Positions 42,401-52,585 of a DNA stretch of 64,000 nucleotides are shown here, one piece after another. Source of the stretch: Undaria pinnatifida (lineage: Eukaryota; Sar; Phaeophyceae; Laminariales; Alariaceae); assembly GCA_012845835.1 (NCBI GenBank), contig JABAKD010000013.1, positions 14,097,665 to 14,161,664 of the forward strand. Direction: 5' to 3'. A program made the position numbers and the translations under genes. Each line of letters starts with the position of its first letter. The stretch's first letter is position 1. The notes under the pieces were generated by a model. It worked only from the letters and a program-made list of their open reading frames with translations, was not told where the DNA came from and searched no databases.

Positions 42401-44602
42401 GTTATTTTTTAGTGTGGGTGCACCCAAAACGTGACACAAATTACGGACGATATCCAACAACTTCATGACACAAGTTACCGACGGCAAGGGGATTCGTGAC
42501 AAAAAACTCCTAAAACATGATATGTTCACCTGACAGAATCTCGAGACAAAACCAAGCAATAGAGCCTTCTATTCGGCCTTTGGCTTTTTTTTTTTTTTTT
42601 TTTTAATCCTCCGGCGGATGGGGAAAAATAAAGCTTTAGCTCACCACACTTCCGCGTATTTTCATACGCGTCGTGTGTCGATTTAACTCAGTTGCTTTCG
42701 CAGCCCAACGCTAGCTGGCGCACCCTTCGAATCCCATTGTAGCCTTTGGCGCTGGCTTTAGCACGGTCGCTGACACTCAGGCAGCCTCTGCTGCAGGCAT
42801 AGACGAGTGCGGTTGATCCGCATCGAACTATTTCGCTGTGCTCGCTTCTCTGTGGCCATAGTCCATGTCATTTCATGTCACCTTCTTTTTTCCCAAGGGA
42901 AAGTCGAAAGTCGTCGTACGTTTGGTACGAGGAAACCCGTACGAATGGGCTGAGAACAGCAGTATGTACGACGAGCATGGACACCAACCGACGACATTGG
43001 CAAAACACACAACAGCAGGTGTAGCAGCAGTAGCCTAAGGGCGTAACTTCTAGTACATGCTGCAGCTACCAGTAGCAACAAGAACTACAGCAGATGGCTC
43101 AAAGTGCAGTACGAGCGCCGTTGGCAAGTTAGTCGTACTCGCATCACTCTGTCCAATTTGTAACGACCGATTTATGTTCATGGTAATACAGAAAAAATAT
43201 TACTTTTTCTGTAAGAATGATACGTCGTACGCGCGGAAATTCTGGTGTGCTGCTAGACCGTCGAGCATACCGCAGGTTTACATAAACAAGAGCGAACACA
43301 AGTGCAGGGCACATGGGCCCCCAACACAGAGACACGTGACAACCACGGTCAGCTGTCGAACGCGCAATTGGCCGGTAGGCCGTGTTTTGGTGGGTGTATC
43401 GGAAGTCGGTCATAGTACTCTAGACCGTCGAAAAGCCACGTGACATTTCGTTCTGGTGGCAGACTCGCAAGTAGACTCCCGATTTTTCTTTTTCTTTTCT
43501 TTTTCTTGGCCCCGTGCACCCCTACTACAGAAATGCCCGTTTCCGTAAAAGTGGGTAGATTCGGTTCCCTCAGCAGGGGCACGTAAAACCATCTCCAGCA
43601 AGTACAAGGGTCCAGCGCGGAATCCCTAGAGTGTGCGTCGTTGCCAGACGCGGTGATAATGTTTTACTCTATGTAATGGTGAAATTCCGGCACGGCACCC
43701 TGGAGGAGAGATGCCCGAGTTATGTTGTTACTCTCGACGTCGGGTGTTATTGTGAATGCCTGGTGTTGATCTTCCGTTGACGTACATTTGTTTATTGAAA
43801 ATGGCTCTCTTTCGCGTTTCAGCACTGCAGCTTATGCGAGTTCTGACATTACTTAGCATGGTTGTTAATATTCCCAATACGTCGCATCACGACCCTCTCT
43901 TTAACCGCACCTTGTGCCCGCAACCAGTTTTCGTGTTAAATTAGGTCTCTTCGCCTCTCTCACCGCAACTGCTGGCCGTCCTGAATGCCTTCGCCTGCTT
44001 ATGTTTCGTTGTTTAAAATCCTGCCGTTCTCTAAATTTCAGGAATGGTTGGGAGGTCGTCGAGAGCCCACGAACGGGAACGGAGACAAACAGGGAGCGTT
44101 TATCGACAGCTTCGACGCTGTAAGTGCCATGCCTACACGTTCAGAGAACGGACTGTGCGACAAAGGTTACCTCTTGAATGCTGCAGGGAGCTCTAGCTGC
44201 GATTGTGCTTGGCGTCCCTTGATGAGCAAAGCCTGGCTGTGCTTGTGTCGTATTAGAAGTTCGCTGCTTGTAGTCTCCGGGTTTTGTGCATGCTTCACTT
44301 AAAAACACACTGAAACCAAATCACACGCCACACAGTACGTAACTGGCGCCGGTAAGATTTATGCGGACCCTTCTGGCCTATACCCCCTTCAGTAGCTCAC
44401 CGTAATATATGAAGCAGCCCCCTTCCACCCCCCTCCCTCACTATTGGCTACCTCCGCCGACTGCCAGATTCGGATCATCATGGAAGCCGATGGCAATTTT
44501 CAGCTGGAAGAGCGCTTGCCGATGCCCTTCCTCATTCGCGAACACGCGCGAGAGTTTCAGTGGGGGTGTTCGGACGGATTAGTGTGGCGAAGGATGTCGT
44601 GA
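36301..44602 (+). CDS. Stand-alone OvoA C-terminal-type SAM methyltransferase, seven exons
   Basis: Exons are 36301-36416, 39989-40364, 40787-40851, 41377-41547, 42103-42214, 44042-44119 and 44468-44602. All introns are GT-AG and the frame is continuous (about 350 residues). The product matches the C-terminal domain of OvoA, which is assigned to N-methylation of the imidazole of 5-histidylcysteine-derived thiol in ovothiol synthesis. Landmarks in order are NEYLQFHFG, motif I RALDVGCSVGG, VVGVDYSARFVETA, FELGDACAL, FDAVIASNILCR, LVKPGGVAVVISPYSW, EWLGG, and the signature end MPFLIREHAREFQWGCSD then VWRR. The sulfoxide-synthase (DinB/FGE-like) part of OvoA was not found upstream. The domain is normally about 240 residues; the excess is a repeat insert in exon 2. 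The ATG at 36301 follows an in-frame TAA. Family assignment is strong; substrate is inferred. Confidence 0.85.
36667..38354. repeat. Palindromic GGAAGCTTCC satellite / fold-back pair in intron 1
   Basis: About 1.7 kb consist almost only of variants of GGAAGCTTYCRTGGAAGCTT. The core GGAAGCTTCC is self-complementary, so both strands look alike and give open frames (HGSFHGSF, EAFVEAF). The ends are inverted: TTTTGGTAGAAGCTCATGAA at 36667 versus its near-complement at 38327-38354. A second internal boundary lies at 37680-37735, where the flank CTATCTGCA(C/T)TTTTGGT is repeated. So two adjacent fold-back blocks are likely. TAACCCTAACCC words sit inside at 37090, 37318 and 37988. Confidence 0.85.
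38360..39540. other. Rest of intron 1, unassigned
   Basis: No repeat family or second gene was recognised between the palindromic array and the diverged repeats at 39540. Frames at 38389-38688 and 38733-39206 lack motifs. Confidence 0.35.
39540..39835 (-). repeat. Two tandem diverged E-like copies in intron 1
   Basis: GAGTACCAACAACGCAGCTTGCAAAG..GTCGAACTCACG.CTGACGTCCTTGAAATAT occurs at 39540-39625 and 39735-39825 (about 195 bp apart). TAGACTATAGTCTATAGTCT lies between them. Confidence 0.6.
39989..40364 (+). CDS. Exon 2, including motif I and a His-rich repeat insert
   Basis: Starts after TTGCCCAG and ends GAGGAG|GTAAGT (phase 0). It codes for PEEVMPFKCGPMADLEFT, then the 8-residue repeats, then PLRALDVGCSVGGVTFELTK, the SAM-binding motif I. 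Confidence 0.82.
40104..40269 (+). repeat. In-frame 24-bp repeat coding NGHTEGHA
   Basis: About seven degenerate units of (A/P)NG(H/R/Q)(T/F)EG(H/Q) add about 55 residues rich in His, Gly, Asn and Glu. They lie between the N-terminal helix and motif I of the methyltransferase. OvoA homologues I know lack such an insert. Confidence 0.8.
40787..40851 (+). CDS. Exon 3 of OvoA-C-like methyltransferase
   Basis: Follows CCCGCAG. Codes for VVGVDYSARFVETAETMRVK plus G and ends AG|GTACGA (phase 2). VGVDYSARF is the acidic-loop region after motif I. Confidence 0.82.
41377..41547 (+). CDS. Exon 4 of OvoA-C-like methyltransferase
   Basis: Follows CCCTTACAG. Codes for RMEYQCLEQGSATLRREAVL, then RARFELGDACAL and GSFDAVIASNILC, and ends CG|GTGCGT (phase 2). 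FELGDAC and FDAVIASNILCR are characteristic family blocks. Confidence 0.85.
41951..42065 (+). repeat. GAT/ATG-type microsatellite in intron 4
   Basis: Interrupted (GATGAT)n and (ATGATG)n; reads as Asp-rich in one frame but lies between a clear donor (41548) and acceptor (42102). Confidence 0.75.
42103..42214 (+). CDS. Exon 5 of OvoA-C-like methyltransferase
   Basis: Follows TTGCCCCAG. Codes for LQKPRAFLVDLAALVKPGG then VAVVISPYSWQAEYTDPS and ends CCTCT|GTAAGA (phase 0). If read without splicing, the frame would stop at a TAG 30 bp later. Continuation into exon 6 is preferred because the conserved EWLGG and LIREHA blocks follow downstream. Confidence 0.82.
42585..42741 (-). mobile_element. 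Family B, 157-bp truncated copy in intron 5
   Basis: A 20-T run, ATCCTCCGGCGGATGGGGAA and colinear B sequence to CCCATTGTA. GCCTTTGGC is duplicated exactly on both sides (42576-42584 and 42742-42750). Confidence 0.88.
44042..44119 (+). CDS. Exon 6 of OvoA-C-like methyltransferase
   Basis: Follows AAATTTCAG. Codes for EWLGGRREPTNGNGDKQGAF then IDSFDA and ends GACGCT|GTAAGT (phase 0). EWLGG and SFDA correspond to family blocks after SPYSW. Confidence 0.82.
44468..44602 (+). CDS. Exon 7 (terminal) of OvoA-C-like methyltransferase
   Basis: Follows GACTGCCAG. Codes for IRIIMEADGNFQLEERLP, MPFLIREHAREFQWGCSD, GLVWRRMS and stop TGA (44600-44602). The LIREH..QWG..VWRR ending is the most diagnostic block of the family. 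Confidence 0.88.
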   Translation: MRIIMEADGNFQLEERLPMPFLIREHAREFQWGCSDGLVWRRMS

Positions 44603-44985
44603 TTGCGCCCGAGCTTCGCTGGCTATTGCTGCGACGTTAGGAGTGCCGGCAGGCAGGGCGGGTTTCAGGTTCCGCTGTTGCGTTGTGCTGTCATGTGGTT
44701 TACATCTGTTCTAACCGTAGCGAGAAGTCATACCGTGGCACACGGAGATGAGGGGCTCTGGTCATGTCAGTTTCCGCAACTCGCCGTTGGTATTTTAGTG
44801 GGATTTTCGTGTGGAAATGCTGCTGTTGGCAGAAGTGCCCTATTATCCCCTTTACAACTGAAAACCCGTTTTGGGGGGCAAAATTACTTGGATTTAGTAT
44901 AGAGAGGGGTTTGGGGGCTCTAAAGGGGTTAATTAAGGAGAACAGAAAACTATGGAGAGCCCGCGGTTTTCTGGTATATGAAGCT
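44603..44985. other. 3' flank of the methyltransferase gene
   Basis: Presumably 3' UTR and intergenic sequence. No other gene or clear polyadenylation signal can be supported. Confidence 0.3.
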
Positions 44986-45530
44986 TTTAAAGGGACGTTT
45001 CAATTGGTGGAAAATCCCTGTATGATGCGTGAAGTCATCCACGTTGACGTAACTTTTTGTTCGAAGACGTTTCGACGTGGTTGACGCCATCGCAGTTTAG
45101 TACTACACCACGTGGTATGGAAGGGTTTAGATGAGTGAAAAATCTCCGGGGGACACGCGATATCGTCCACGGTGACGTCACTGTCTGTCCATGGAGGGTT
45201 TTTGCCATGGATGACAGTAGATAATTTTACGTCCGTAGGTTCTCATTGACTCAGTTTTTTTAATGAGATTAGTACCTTCAATAGCGGAAAGTCAGATGGC
45301 ACGTGACGCCATGCAGGGTGACGTCACTCTCTACTCGTGGATGACGTCAACGAAGTTTTATGGCTGGTCGACTCTTTATAGGAGGGTTGAGCTTTGTGAA
45401 ATATCCCTGGATGGCACGTGATATCATCCTCCGGGACGTCACGTTCTGTTCATGGAGTTTTTGTGGACTTGGATGACATACAAACTTATTTGCCCGCAAT
45501 TGGCTGGTCTGTCTGTAACTGATAAGTGAT
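44985..45530 (+). repeat. Degenerate tandem repeat with TGACGTCA motifs
   Basis: Four diverged units of roughly 120-170 bp: GGAAAAT(C/T)CCTG..GATG(G/C)CACGTGA..TCATCC..GGTGACGTCAC..GTTCATGG. TGACGTCA or one-mismatch versions occur near 45049, 45173, 45319, 45343 and 45437. A fifth unit lies at 47440-47545, beyond the GACCCG-bounded insertion. Confidence 0.6.
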
Positions 45531-46059
45531 AATGCTGGAAAATTCCAGGACTTCATATGGGCCAGGTGAAACTCGCGGGTCGGTTGGGGTCCAGCTGACC
45601 GGAACCGACCCGCGAAAATTTCGAGGCGTCTTGACCAGACTCGCCCCGACTCGTGACATTTTGAAAGCTTCCTGACCCGACCCGACCCGCGAGATTTAGA
45701 AAGTAAAGCTTGTTGACCCGACCCGACTCATCACACCCCGAATGACCCGTGAGGTGCGGATTTCATGCGGATCGGGTCGACTGGACCCTTGATATGTCTC
45801 ACGGGTCAAAGTCGAAAAGTCACGGCGCAAACACGTCTGGATATATGTGTACCTTGGTCGGTTGGTTGGTCCTTGGTCCCTCATACTTTTCCCAGGATGT
45901 CGTGCTCTCTGGGTTTTCACCGGCTTTGTTTGCAGCATTATTATGTGGTGTGCACGCCAATTATGATAAAGAGACCGCAACCCACGAATGGGCAATCAGT
46001 CACGCCCGTAGCGTTAGACCACCGGGTCCACGCGACGAGCAACCCGATGAGTAAGCTAG

Positions 46060-46785
46060 TTTCTATGCAGTCTCCGGCCCCGGCAAGCAGCCTAGCTGAG
46101 CCGCCTCCGGCAAGCCCACAACTGGGGCGGTGGATCTGTCGGCAGGGGCTGCGATCTGCGAGGGTGCGTTGTCTGCTGCTGGTGCTTGCTGCTGCTGTGA
46201 TGCTGCTGCTGCTGCTGCTTCGACGACGACTGCTCCTAACCCACGCTACGGCAGGGGGGTTCACCTATGGCGGCTTTGTTTGCAGTGGCTCGATGCTGTT
46301 CGCACGAGTGACCACCCTGTTTCTTTGTGATGTTAGGTATCCATGTATGTGGTTAGACTTCGCGATATTGACCAGGATCATATTTGTAATTCACGTTGAG
46401 CTCAAAAAGGAGCCTAAAGTTTATTATCCGTGAAGTACAGAGCCACTCGAGTGCGAGTATGGTAACATAGCTCAAACCCGGCATTGAAAATGCGTGTACC
46501 CCGCCTATAGCGTAGCGTTGACCTCTTGCTTTTTTACGTTTGGTCACATTTCGTATTTGGTGTGATTCTTGAGCCAGCTACGAGCACTGTCTCTATCTAC
46601 GCAGTCTCCGGCAAGCAGCCTAGCTGGGCCGCCTCCGGCGGCAAGCCCACGACTGGGACGGTGGATCTGTCAGCAGGGGCTGAGATCCGCGAGGATCCGG
46701 GGTCTGCTGTTGGTGCTTGCTGCTGACAGTGCTGCTGCCGCTGCAACTGCTGCTTCGACGGCGACTGCCCTTGCCTTTTTACGTT
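46060..46785 (+). repeat. Direct duplication with CTG repeats, 200-bp units
   Basis: GCAGTCTCCGG.. GCAAGCAGCCTAGCTG.GCC to CTGCTGCTTCGACG occurs at 46070 and 46600, about 527 bp apart. A (CTG)n run at 46190-46220 sits in the first. One frame reads AVSGKQPSWAASGGKPTTGT in the second unit; no family recognised. Confidence 0.65.
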
Positions 46786-47139
46786 TGGTCACATTTCAAA
46801 ATTCTTACTGGGTATCCAATGTGTACGTCTACGTCGTACATGGGTTCTTATGCCGCGGTTTGTCGCATTCATTGTTGCACCTTGCAATACAGCAAGAGTT
46901 TGTGGCGTGGCTTGTTTTAGTGGACTTGAAAGAATTACAATATATACAATATACCTGGTGGTACCTGAATAATACTCACTACGGCTTCATCAGACACGGG
47001 TATTCGCGTAGTAATAGTAATCATTTATGCCTGGTACGAGAAGTTGCTGTCTGTAGTTGGTGTTTCTGGAGGCTATGATTACCTACGATCGGAGTATCGG
47101 GACGAGAGGCTTTCATGCAGGTAGCGGCAAGTTAAGCGG

Positions 47140-47430
47140 GTCGGATACGCGTCTCCGACCCGCGAGGCGCCGGCACGACAAGGACCCTCCAGCAGGCAGC
47201 TGCAAGTTTGAAAAATGTGAATCCGCAAACCAGAGCCGCGGGTCCGACCCGCGGGTCAGCCGAAAAAAAACTCGCTGCTCATGGTGACTTGATCCGCGAG
47301 TGACCCGTATCTGGCGGGTCGTGACCCGGCCCGACCCGCAAGATTTTAAAATCCCTTGACCCGACCCCACCCGTGAGATTTAAAACACAATGACCCGACC
47401 CGCAACACTTTGAAAAAACCCTGACCCGTG
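47140..47430. repeat. Right GACCCG array
   Basis: At least eight GACCCG/CGGGTC words, most as GACCCGACCCGC followed by an A/T-rich spacer (AAGATTTTAAAA). Matches the left array at 45570-45800. Confidence 0.7.
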
Positions 47431-47545
47431 AAAAGCCCTGGAAAATTCCTGGATGACCCGTGATGTCGCCTTCCAAAGTGGCGTCACATTCTGTTCGTGG
47501 ACGTTTGGCCGTAGATTATGTCATAGCAGTTTAGTTGGTGATTAT

Positions 47546-48034
47546 GTCAAGCGCGCCCCGAGGGAGACGCAGGGTTGTCGGTGTTGGGAAGCGCTCTCTT
47601 CGTAAGTTTGAAGGTCGGATGGCCTGGCCACCCCGCGGTTGAATGATACTATTTTTATCGTTGTGTTAAGAGCGCAGATCAAGGGCTTTATTAAAAATTT
47701 TGTCGTCCCAAATCACGAAACATTAAACTAAACCATAAGAACTCCTGAGGTCTGCGCAAACCCTCTACAACATTAAACTTTTTTTACTGTTCAGGCCAAA
47801 CTAGCATCCTCCCCGGTTCTGCACAGCGATGCCGAGCCTCGAGGTCAGAATAGCACCATGCCAAGACAGGACCAAATATCAAACAGTAGTTACAGTTTCA
47901 GAGGAAACCTCGACGTCGGGCAATAAAGAGCAAAAAAACACATATACTCCAAACCATTCCAATCCAAGCAAAGGCCGCATTTCAAACCGTACCACATTCC
48001 AGACCAGATCACACCATGCCGGCATATAATATTA
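47546..48034. other. Unassigned region
   Basis: No gene or repeat recognised. A run of short ACCAAA/ACCATT words leads into the tandem repeat at 48035. Confidence 0.3.
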
Positions 48035-48165
48035 TACCAAACCATCTCGTTTCCCGCACGATACTGGACAACACCATACTAATGCACACCATCTCATTTC
48101 CCGCACGATACCGGATCATACCATGATATACCGCACCATCTGGCTTCCCGCCCGGGTTGCTCTGC
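48035..48165 (+). repeat. Degenerate tandem repeat, about 60 bp
   Basis: ACCATCTCGTTTCCCGCACGATAC, ACCATCTCATTTCCCGCACG and ACCATCTGGCTTCCCGCCCG mark three units (48041, 48088 and 48137), rich in ACCATA words. Confidence 0.6.
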
Positions 48166-48694
48166 ATAAGACTAAACCACTTCTCACCAACTCCAGCTTC
48201 GACATAATTAAGGTCACTTGTGATAAGAAAGAAAAAGGATAGTTTGGAAAGGTCGCTTGAGGCCCAAGAGAGAAGAAGAAGGGAAAGAAGGGAGAGAAGG
48301 GAGAGTGACCATGGTGGGTTGCATCACCACTTGATCATCACGGAACAATGCCCATAGTCCTGTAGAATACCGGGACGACAACGGGGCAACCTTAACATAC
48401 TCAAATCTACGTTTATATTTAAGTTCCACCGAAGATTCAACGTAAGATTCAACTGCATAAATATCTTATTCGTGCGAATACACGGCTCGAATAGACTGCG
48501 CATTAACATATATTTGAATCCAATGCCCATACTCTCAACAAACTGTAGCTCTCTAACGACGTGGTTCGCGCACGAATGTTCTTGTGTTTCGATAAGAGCT
48601 ACGAGTGTTCCCAGCCAAAGCCATTGCCCCTTCGTAATCTTCGCGGCCGCGTGATCCGTGTAGTAACGGGCAGATAAAGGATAACACTGTCCCC

Positions 48695-48907
48695 GTGAAC
48701 AAGACCTCCTTCACCTTGGGTGACGTACTCTGCCTCTGCGTGCTACTTGCCCAAGGCACGGCCGCATTCCCCAGGATAGCTGCCGTCCCCGATACCAAAC
48801 ACCTGTCGTTAGACTCGTCGGCGTGGCTGGCATCACTCTATGCAGTCGAAACCAATCCTGAAACCCGGTCAGTCCTCATTCCCAAGTTCCGCGAAGGCAT
48901 GCCATAA
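48695..48907 (+). other. Possible isolated exon, unknown
   Basis: A GC-rich frame reads FTLGDVLCLCVLLAQGTAAF and ends VLIPKFREGMP, with no ATG. It could be the last exon of an unidentified gene. The only support is composition and a protein-like look. Confidence 0.2.
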
Positions 48908-49124
48908 TCTTGATGTCATATGACTGTTTCTTTTTTTGAGTGGCGTGCGACAGCCAGAGCACGTCGCACAGCTTGCGAGATGTCTAGCCCCTACTGTATT
49001 CACGGTCGACAAACACATTGATAAGGAGCCGCGCACCGTTTTTTTATGCGTTTTTTGTTTGCTCGAGCAAAAATAGCAGTAAAAAATATGTATATCAGCA
49101 GAAGCCATGCCAATTCTAGGATAT

Positions 49125-49255
49125 ACAAGGGTTCCGCATGGGTAGGGCAGGGCAGCACTTCGACTTGTTCGATTCAATATTCGATAGAGTAAAATCCGTT
49201 ACCACACAACACATAGTCTACGCATGTAGAACGTAAAGTAATGCCAAGAGATTGA
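49125..49255. repeat. Family H, copy 3
   Basis: GGGTAGGGCAGGGCAGCACTTCG, TTCGATTCAATATTCGATAG and AAGTAATGCCAAG as in 13485-13640. Confidence 0.5.
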
Positions 49256-49849
49256 TATAGACCAACAGTGGACTACTTTCTTCTTCTGTCGTTTCCTCCG
49301 TTTCTCCGTTCTTACGTGAATCCGATTCCGAGCTTCATATATATTTCGATTGGATAAATCCGAGCCCACGCAGACTACCCCTCTAGTCTGGGCACGAAGA
49401 GACGTCCCGAGTGCGTTTCTTGACGTTTCGACTCAACCAAGCATCCAGGGCCAGCAGAGGGATGGCCAAATGTTTGCTGCATGTTCCCAAAATACTGACA
49501 GGCGCGCACTGAGCCAGCTTCTGCTACTACATGCATGATACAATGGTACCATAACATCTAGATCCGAGGCTCGCAGACCGCCTGTGTCTCTATGTGTATA
49601 GTGATCGCGGAGAGACTTGCTGGCGGTAGTCTAGGTGTGAAGCACGGTGTCGCTGCCTTCGTCAGTCAATTCCTCGAATGCTATTATAATAATGCTGTTA
49701 CTTGTTGCTGTAGACCACTCTCGTCTGATCGATGCAATATTAGTAGTATGCGATAGCTCTGATTTAAGGATTTGGGTAGTTGAGAATTTCAGGCTCGATC
49801 GAGTTTTAGGCGGAAACAAAAACATATAATACCTGGTGTGGCCTTTTCG
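49256..49849. other. Unassigned region
   Basis: No gene recognised; short frames on both strands lack motifs. Confidence 0.3.
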
Positions 49850-50480
49850 TCTGATTGCTGGTCGCTCACTGGCCAGAGATCGTGCAAAAAGTAACCGTCA
49901 TCTGGGGACAATAGGGTCCATTCCCAGCATCATAATCCATTCACATATATCAAACTCCGACAACCCGGGAACGAACACGGATATATCACCAGGATTGATA
50001 CCTCCCCGCACAGTGTGCAAATCCCCAGTGTCACCAACCGACCGATCTCTATTGGTTGGGGTTCGCATATTGTAGAGCCAGCTCCACCCGGAGACGACAG
50101 GGTCCCATCCCCGGCCCAGGGGTCATACAAAATTAGACAAACGCGGGAAGAAAACCGAGTTCTCTCGGGTCGACACCGCCCCCAAAGGTGTGGAAACCCC
50201 AGTTCTATTGGCTGGAATCGCCGATTGGTTCCAGATCCACAGCGGCCTCCCACCCTAGTAGGAGGATGATAGAGGCTCACCAACCGATTGGGGGCAGTTT
50301 GGTCGCACACGGGCGAGATTGGGCCCCATCCGAGGTTCAGAAATCCTCCGAATCTCTACAGCTCCGACAACGCGGAAACTATAACGATGATCTCCCAGGA
50401 CCTCTCCACACGGTGTGTCAACCCCGACTCCATTGGCTTGTTTCTCGTGATTGGCTGGTGGGCTTTGACCCAATAAGCTC
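49850..50480 (-). repeat. Minisatellite J, three diverged units (inverted)
   Basis: On the minus strand GCCAATAGA..GTGGGGATTT..ACTGTGCGGGGAGGTATCAA-like units recur at about 50000, 50180 and 50420. The same unit occurs in the opposite orientation at 60560-61060, 10.5 kb away on the other side of the Copia element. Confidence 0.55.
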
Positions 50481-51394
50481 ACAATTATTTCGACCGAGTC
50501 GGGTTTTCCCGCATACTTCTCGCATACGGCAAACGTTTGCAATGCGAGCGCAGTTCAATGAGTTATTTACATAATAGGTCGCACAAAAAGACGATTTTGA
50601 GCCTATATATATGAGGTTGGCGTGCCGAGCAAGCACGCTCAAAGTGAGGATGAGAAACACTTGAACAGCAACAACATCACCAAACGCAATATAAATGGGC
50701 GAATTAGAGCCATTTGTATGCAGGATTCAGGCCCCCCCCGGTTATAAGCACAATTAATTTCAAACAGAAATGGGGTGTTGAAAGAAAAACGGCATAATAG
50801 TATGTGGAACTAAGCCTGGCACGACTTGAGCATAATATAATACCCCTTTTGTTTCTTCTCTGTCTTTTCTTTTGATTGTTTCTTTTTTCCAATTGACTTT
50901 CGTCTGACGTGCGTATGCGTCGTGATGGGTACCACGAGATATTTGTGCAGAAGATCCTTATTTTTATGATACTGCTATATCGTCTATTGCTGTGGCGCAC
51001 AGGAGATATTGCCTATTACTCTGTATCATCGGCTAATTCCTGGCGAACACGAGATGACATTTTCAAGAAGATCTTTATATTTTACTATGCTGTCACCAAT
51101 TAATTCCCGGCGCACACGATGTATTGACCAGCAACAACAACAGTCAGTAGCCAGCGCAATTCTTGCAACCACACAACAAAGCGTTCGAAATTCTACTACC
51201 TTGAGAATCACACGTACCTTTAGAACAGAAGCGCATCCACCTTTCGTTTGTGGGGATAAATACACATGGAATTAGTGTGGGATATTTATTGTGCGGCCCT
51301 GAAAGATAAATCGTGGATTGTGGACCAATATATAAGGAACATTTCTTTGGGGTGGCGATGAAAAAGACTGACAAAACATTGTTTCTCTGCGATT
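50481..51394. other. Unassigned region with a family A remnant
   Basis: A short minus-strand A remnant (pyrimidine tract plus AATTGACTTTCGTCTGACGT) lies at 50845-50935. A degenerate repeat (GGCGCACA..GATATTGCC / GGCGAACACGAGATGACATT / GGCGCACACGATGTATT) spans 50990-51130. No gene. Confidence 0.4.
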
Positions 51395-52110
51395 TTAAAA
51401 GCGACTCCGTTCGTTGTGTTTATTTTCTATTTTCATGGTCTGGCCTGTCTTGTCGTGTTTTCGTACCCGGTACGCTAGCGTTGCACTTGCTTTATACCTT
51501 AATTAATTGCGACTGTTCAGTTTACTTTGTCTCACAGTCTGTGGCTAAAAAATAATACTGTTCATCTATCTAAAATGAAAAATCAGCACAGACACTGGGT
51601 GTCATGATGTTGTTGGGTAGGGAACGCCCCCCCTCGAAGACAACGAACGTTCGAACAATGGTATTTAACCGTGAAATCCGATATCGAAAAGCAACGACAC
51701 AGCAGTCGTACGACCATAGGCCAAACGCTTCGAGGTATGGCCATGAAAAAAGTGTGGTGAGGACGAAATAAGAAACCAATTTGGAAATGATGCCAACTTG
51801 GAAATAAATGTTTTCCGTTATGTTTTTTTCGTTCAAGCCCTGCATATGCCAAGATCCAAGAATGGCTCGGGCGTATACCGCCCAAAATACAAAAACCTGT
51901 GCACTTCTCGCTTGTCTCGCTCAGCTCACTTAGACGATCTCGGCCAGGTGCGGAACGGATACGGCAGGGCGAGGGGCGTTTGAGCCGCCCTCAGAAGACT
52001 GCGCTCGAACAAAGCGATTTGACCGAGAAATTCCAGTTCCGAGACCCCATACTGAGGCCGACACGAAAAAACTCCTGGCCGAATCCCCCAAAAAAGAATG
52101 ATCATATATA
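51395..52110. repeat. Family G, longer copy
   Basis: The left part (TCGTGTTTTCGTACCCGGTA .. TTTGTCTCACAGTCTGTGGC) matches 16300-16400. The right part (CACTTCTCGCTTGTCTCGCT .. TTCCAGTTCCGAGA) matches 16858-17000. Confidence 0.5.
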
Positions 52111-52111
52111 A

Positions 52112-52112
<1 letters not shown>

Positions 52113-52141
<29 letters not shown>
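52113..52141. repeat. (AT)n microsatellite
   Basis: Uninterrupted TA repeat after ATAAATTTATA. Confidence 0.9.
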
Positions 52142-52143
<2 letters not shown>

Positions 52144-52585
52144 GCGGTAGGAATAACGCCTTACAGAGGACGTGATGATTCTTCGATGACCAGACCTTCG
52201 ATTGTTGCGATATTTTCAATAACAGGACGACAATGTCATCGGCAATCTTTCTTGCATTGGAGCCAGATCATTAGGACGTATGGATCAACCCGAAAAACGC
52301 CGTAAGGAGACTATCGCTATAGTCTAAATAGCACCCTCCCGTATATTGGCCACCCTGAAATACGTACAAGTTCTCGCGCCACGGTTGTGGTTTAACATTG
52401 GACTTCGGCGACAATGCAACCACTAGCATGCCGACCGATGCCAGCCTCTAACGGAGCTCCGCGTTCCTTACAGCGAGCACAGCAATGCAGCAGAGCTAGC
52501 TGCAAAATACATGAATTCAGGGAACTCTGTACCGGATGAAAACACACCGAGGATTACACTTTTGGGTTGCGAGCATGTTAGACAA

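Larger units (their letters stand above)
45550..47437. mobile_element. Insertion bounded by GACCCG arrays
   Basis: Both ends carry multiple copies of TGACCCGACCCGCGAGATTT in both orientations (45570-45800 and 47140-47430). CTGGAAAATTCC followed by (A/T)GG flanks it (45535-45549 and 47438-47452). It may be a target duplication, or simply the start of the surrounding repeat unit. It splits the TGACGTCA tandem array. Inside is a direct duplication (46060-46255 and 46587-46785) but no transposase. Confidence 0.5.
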
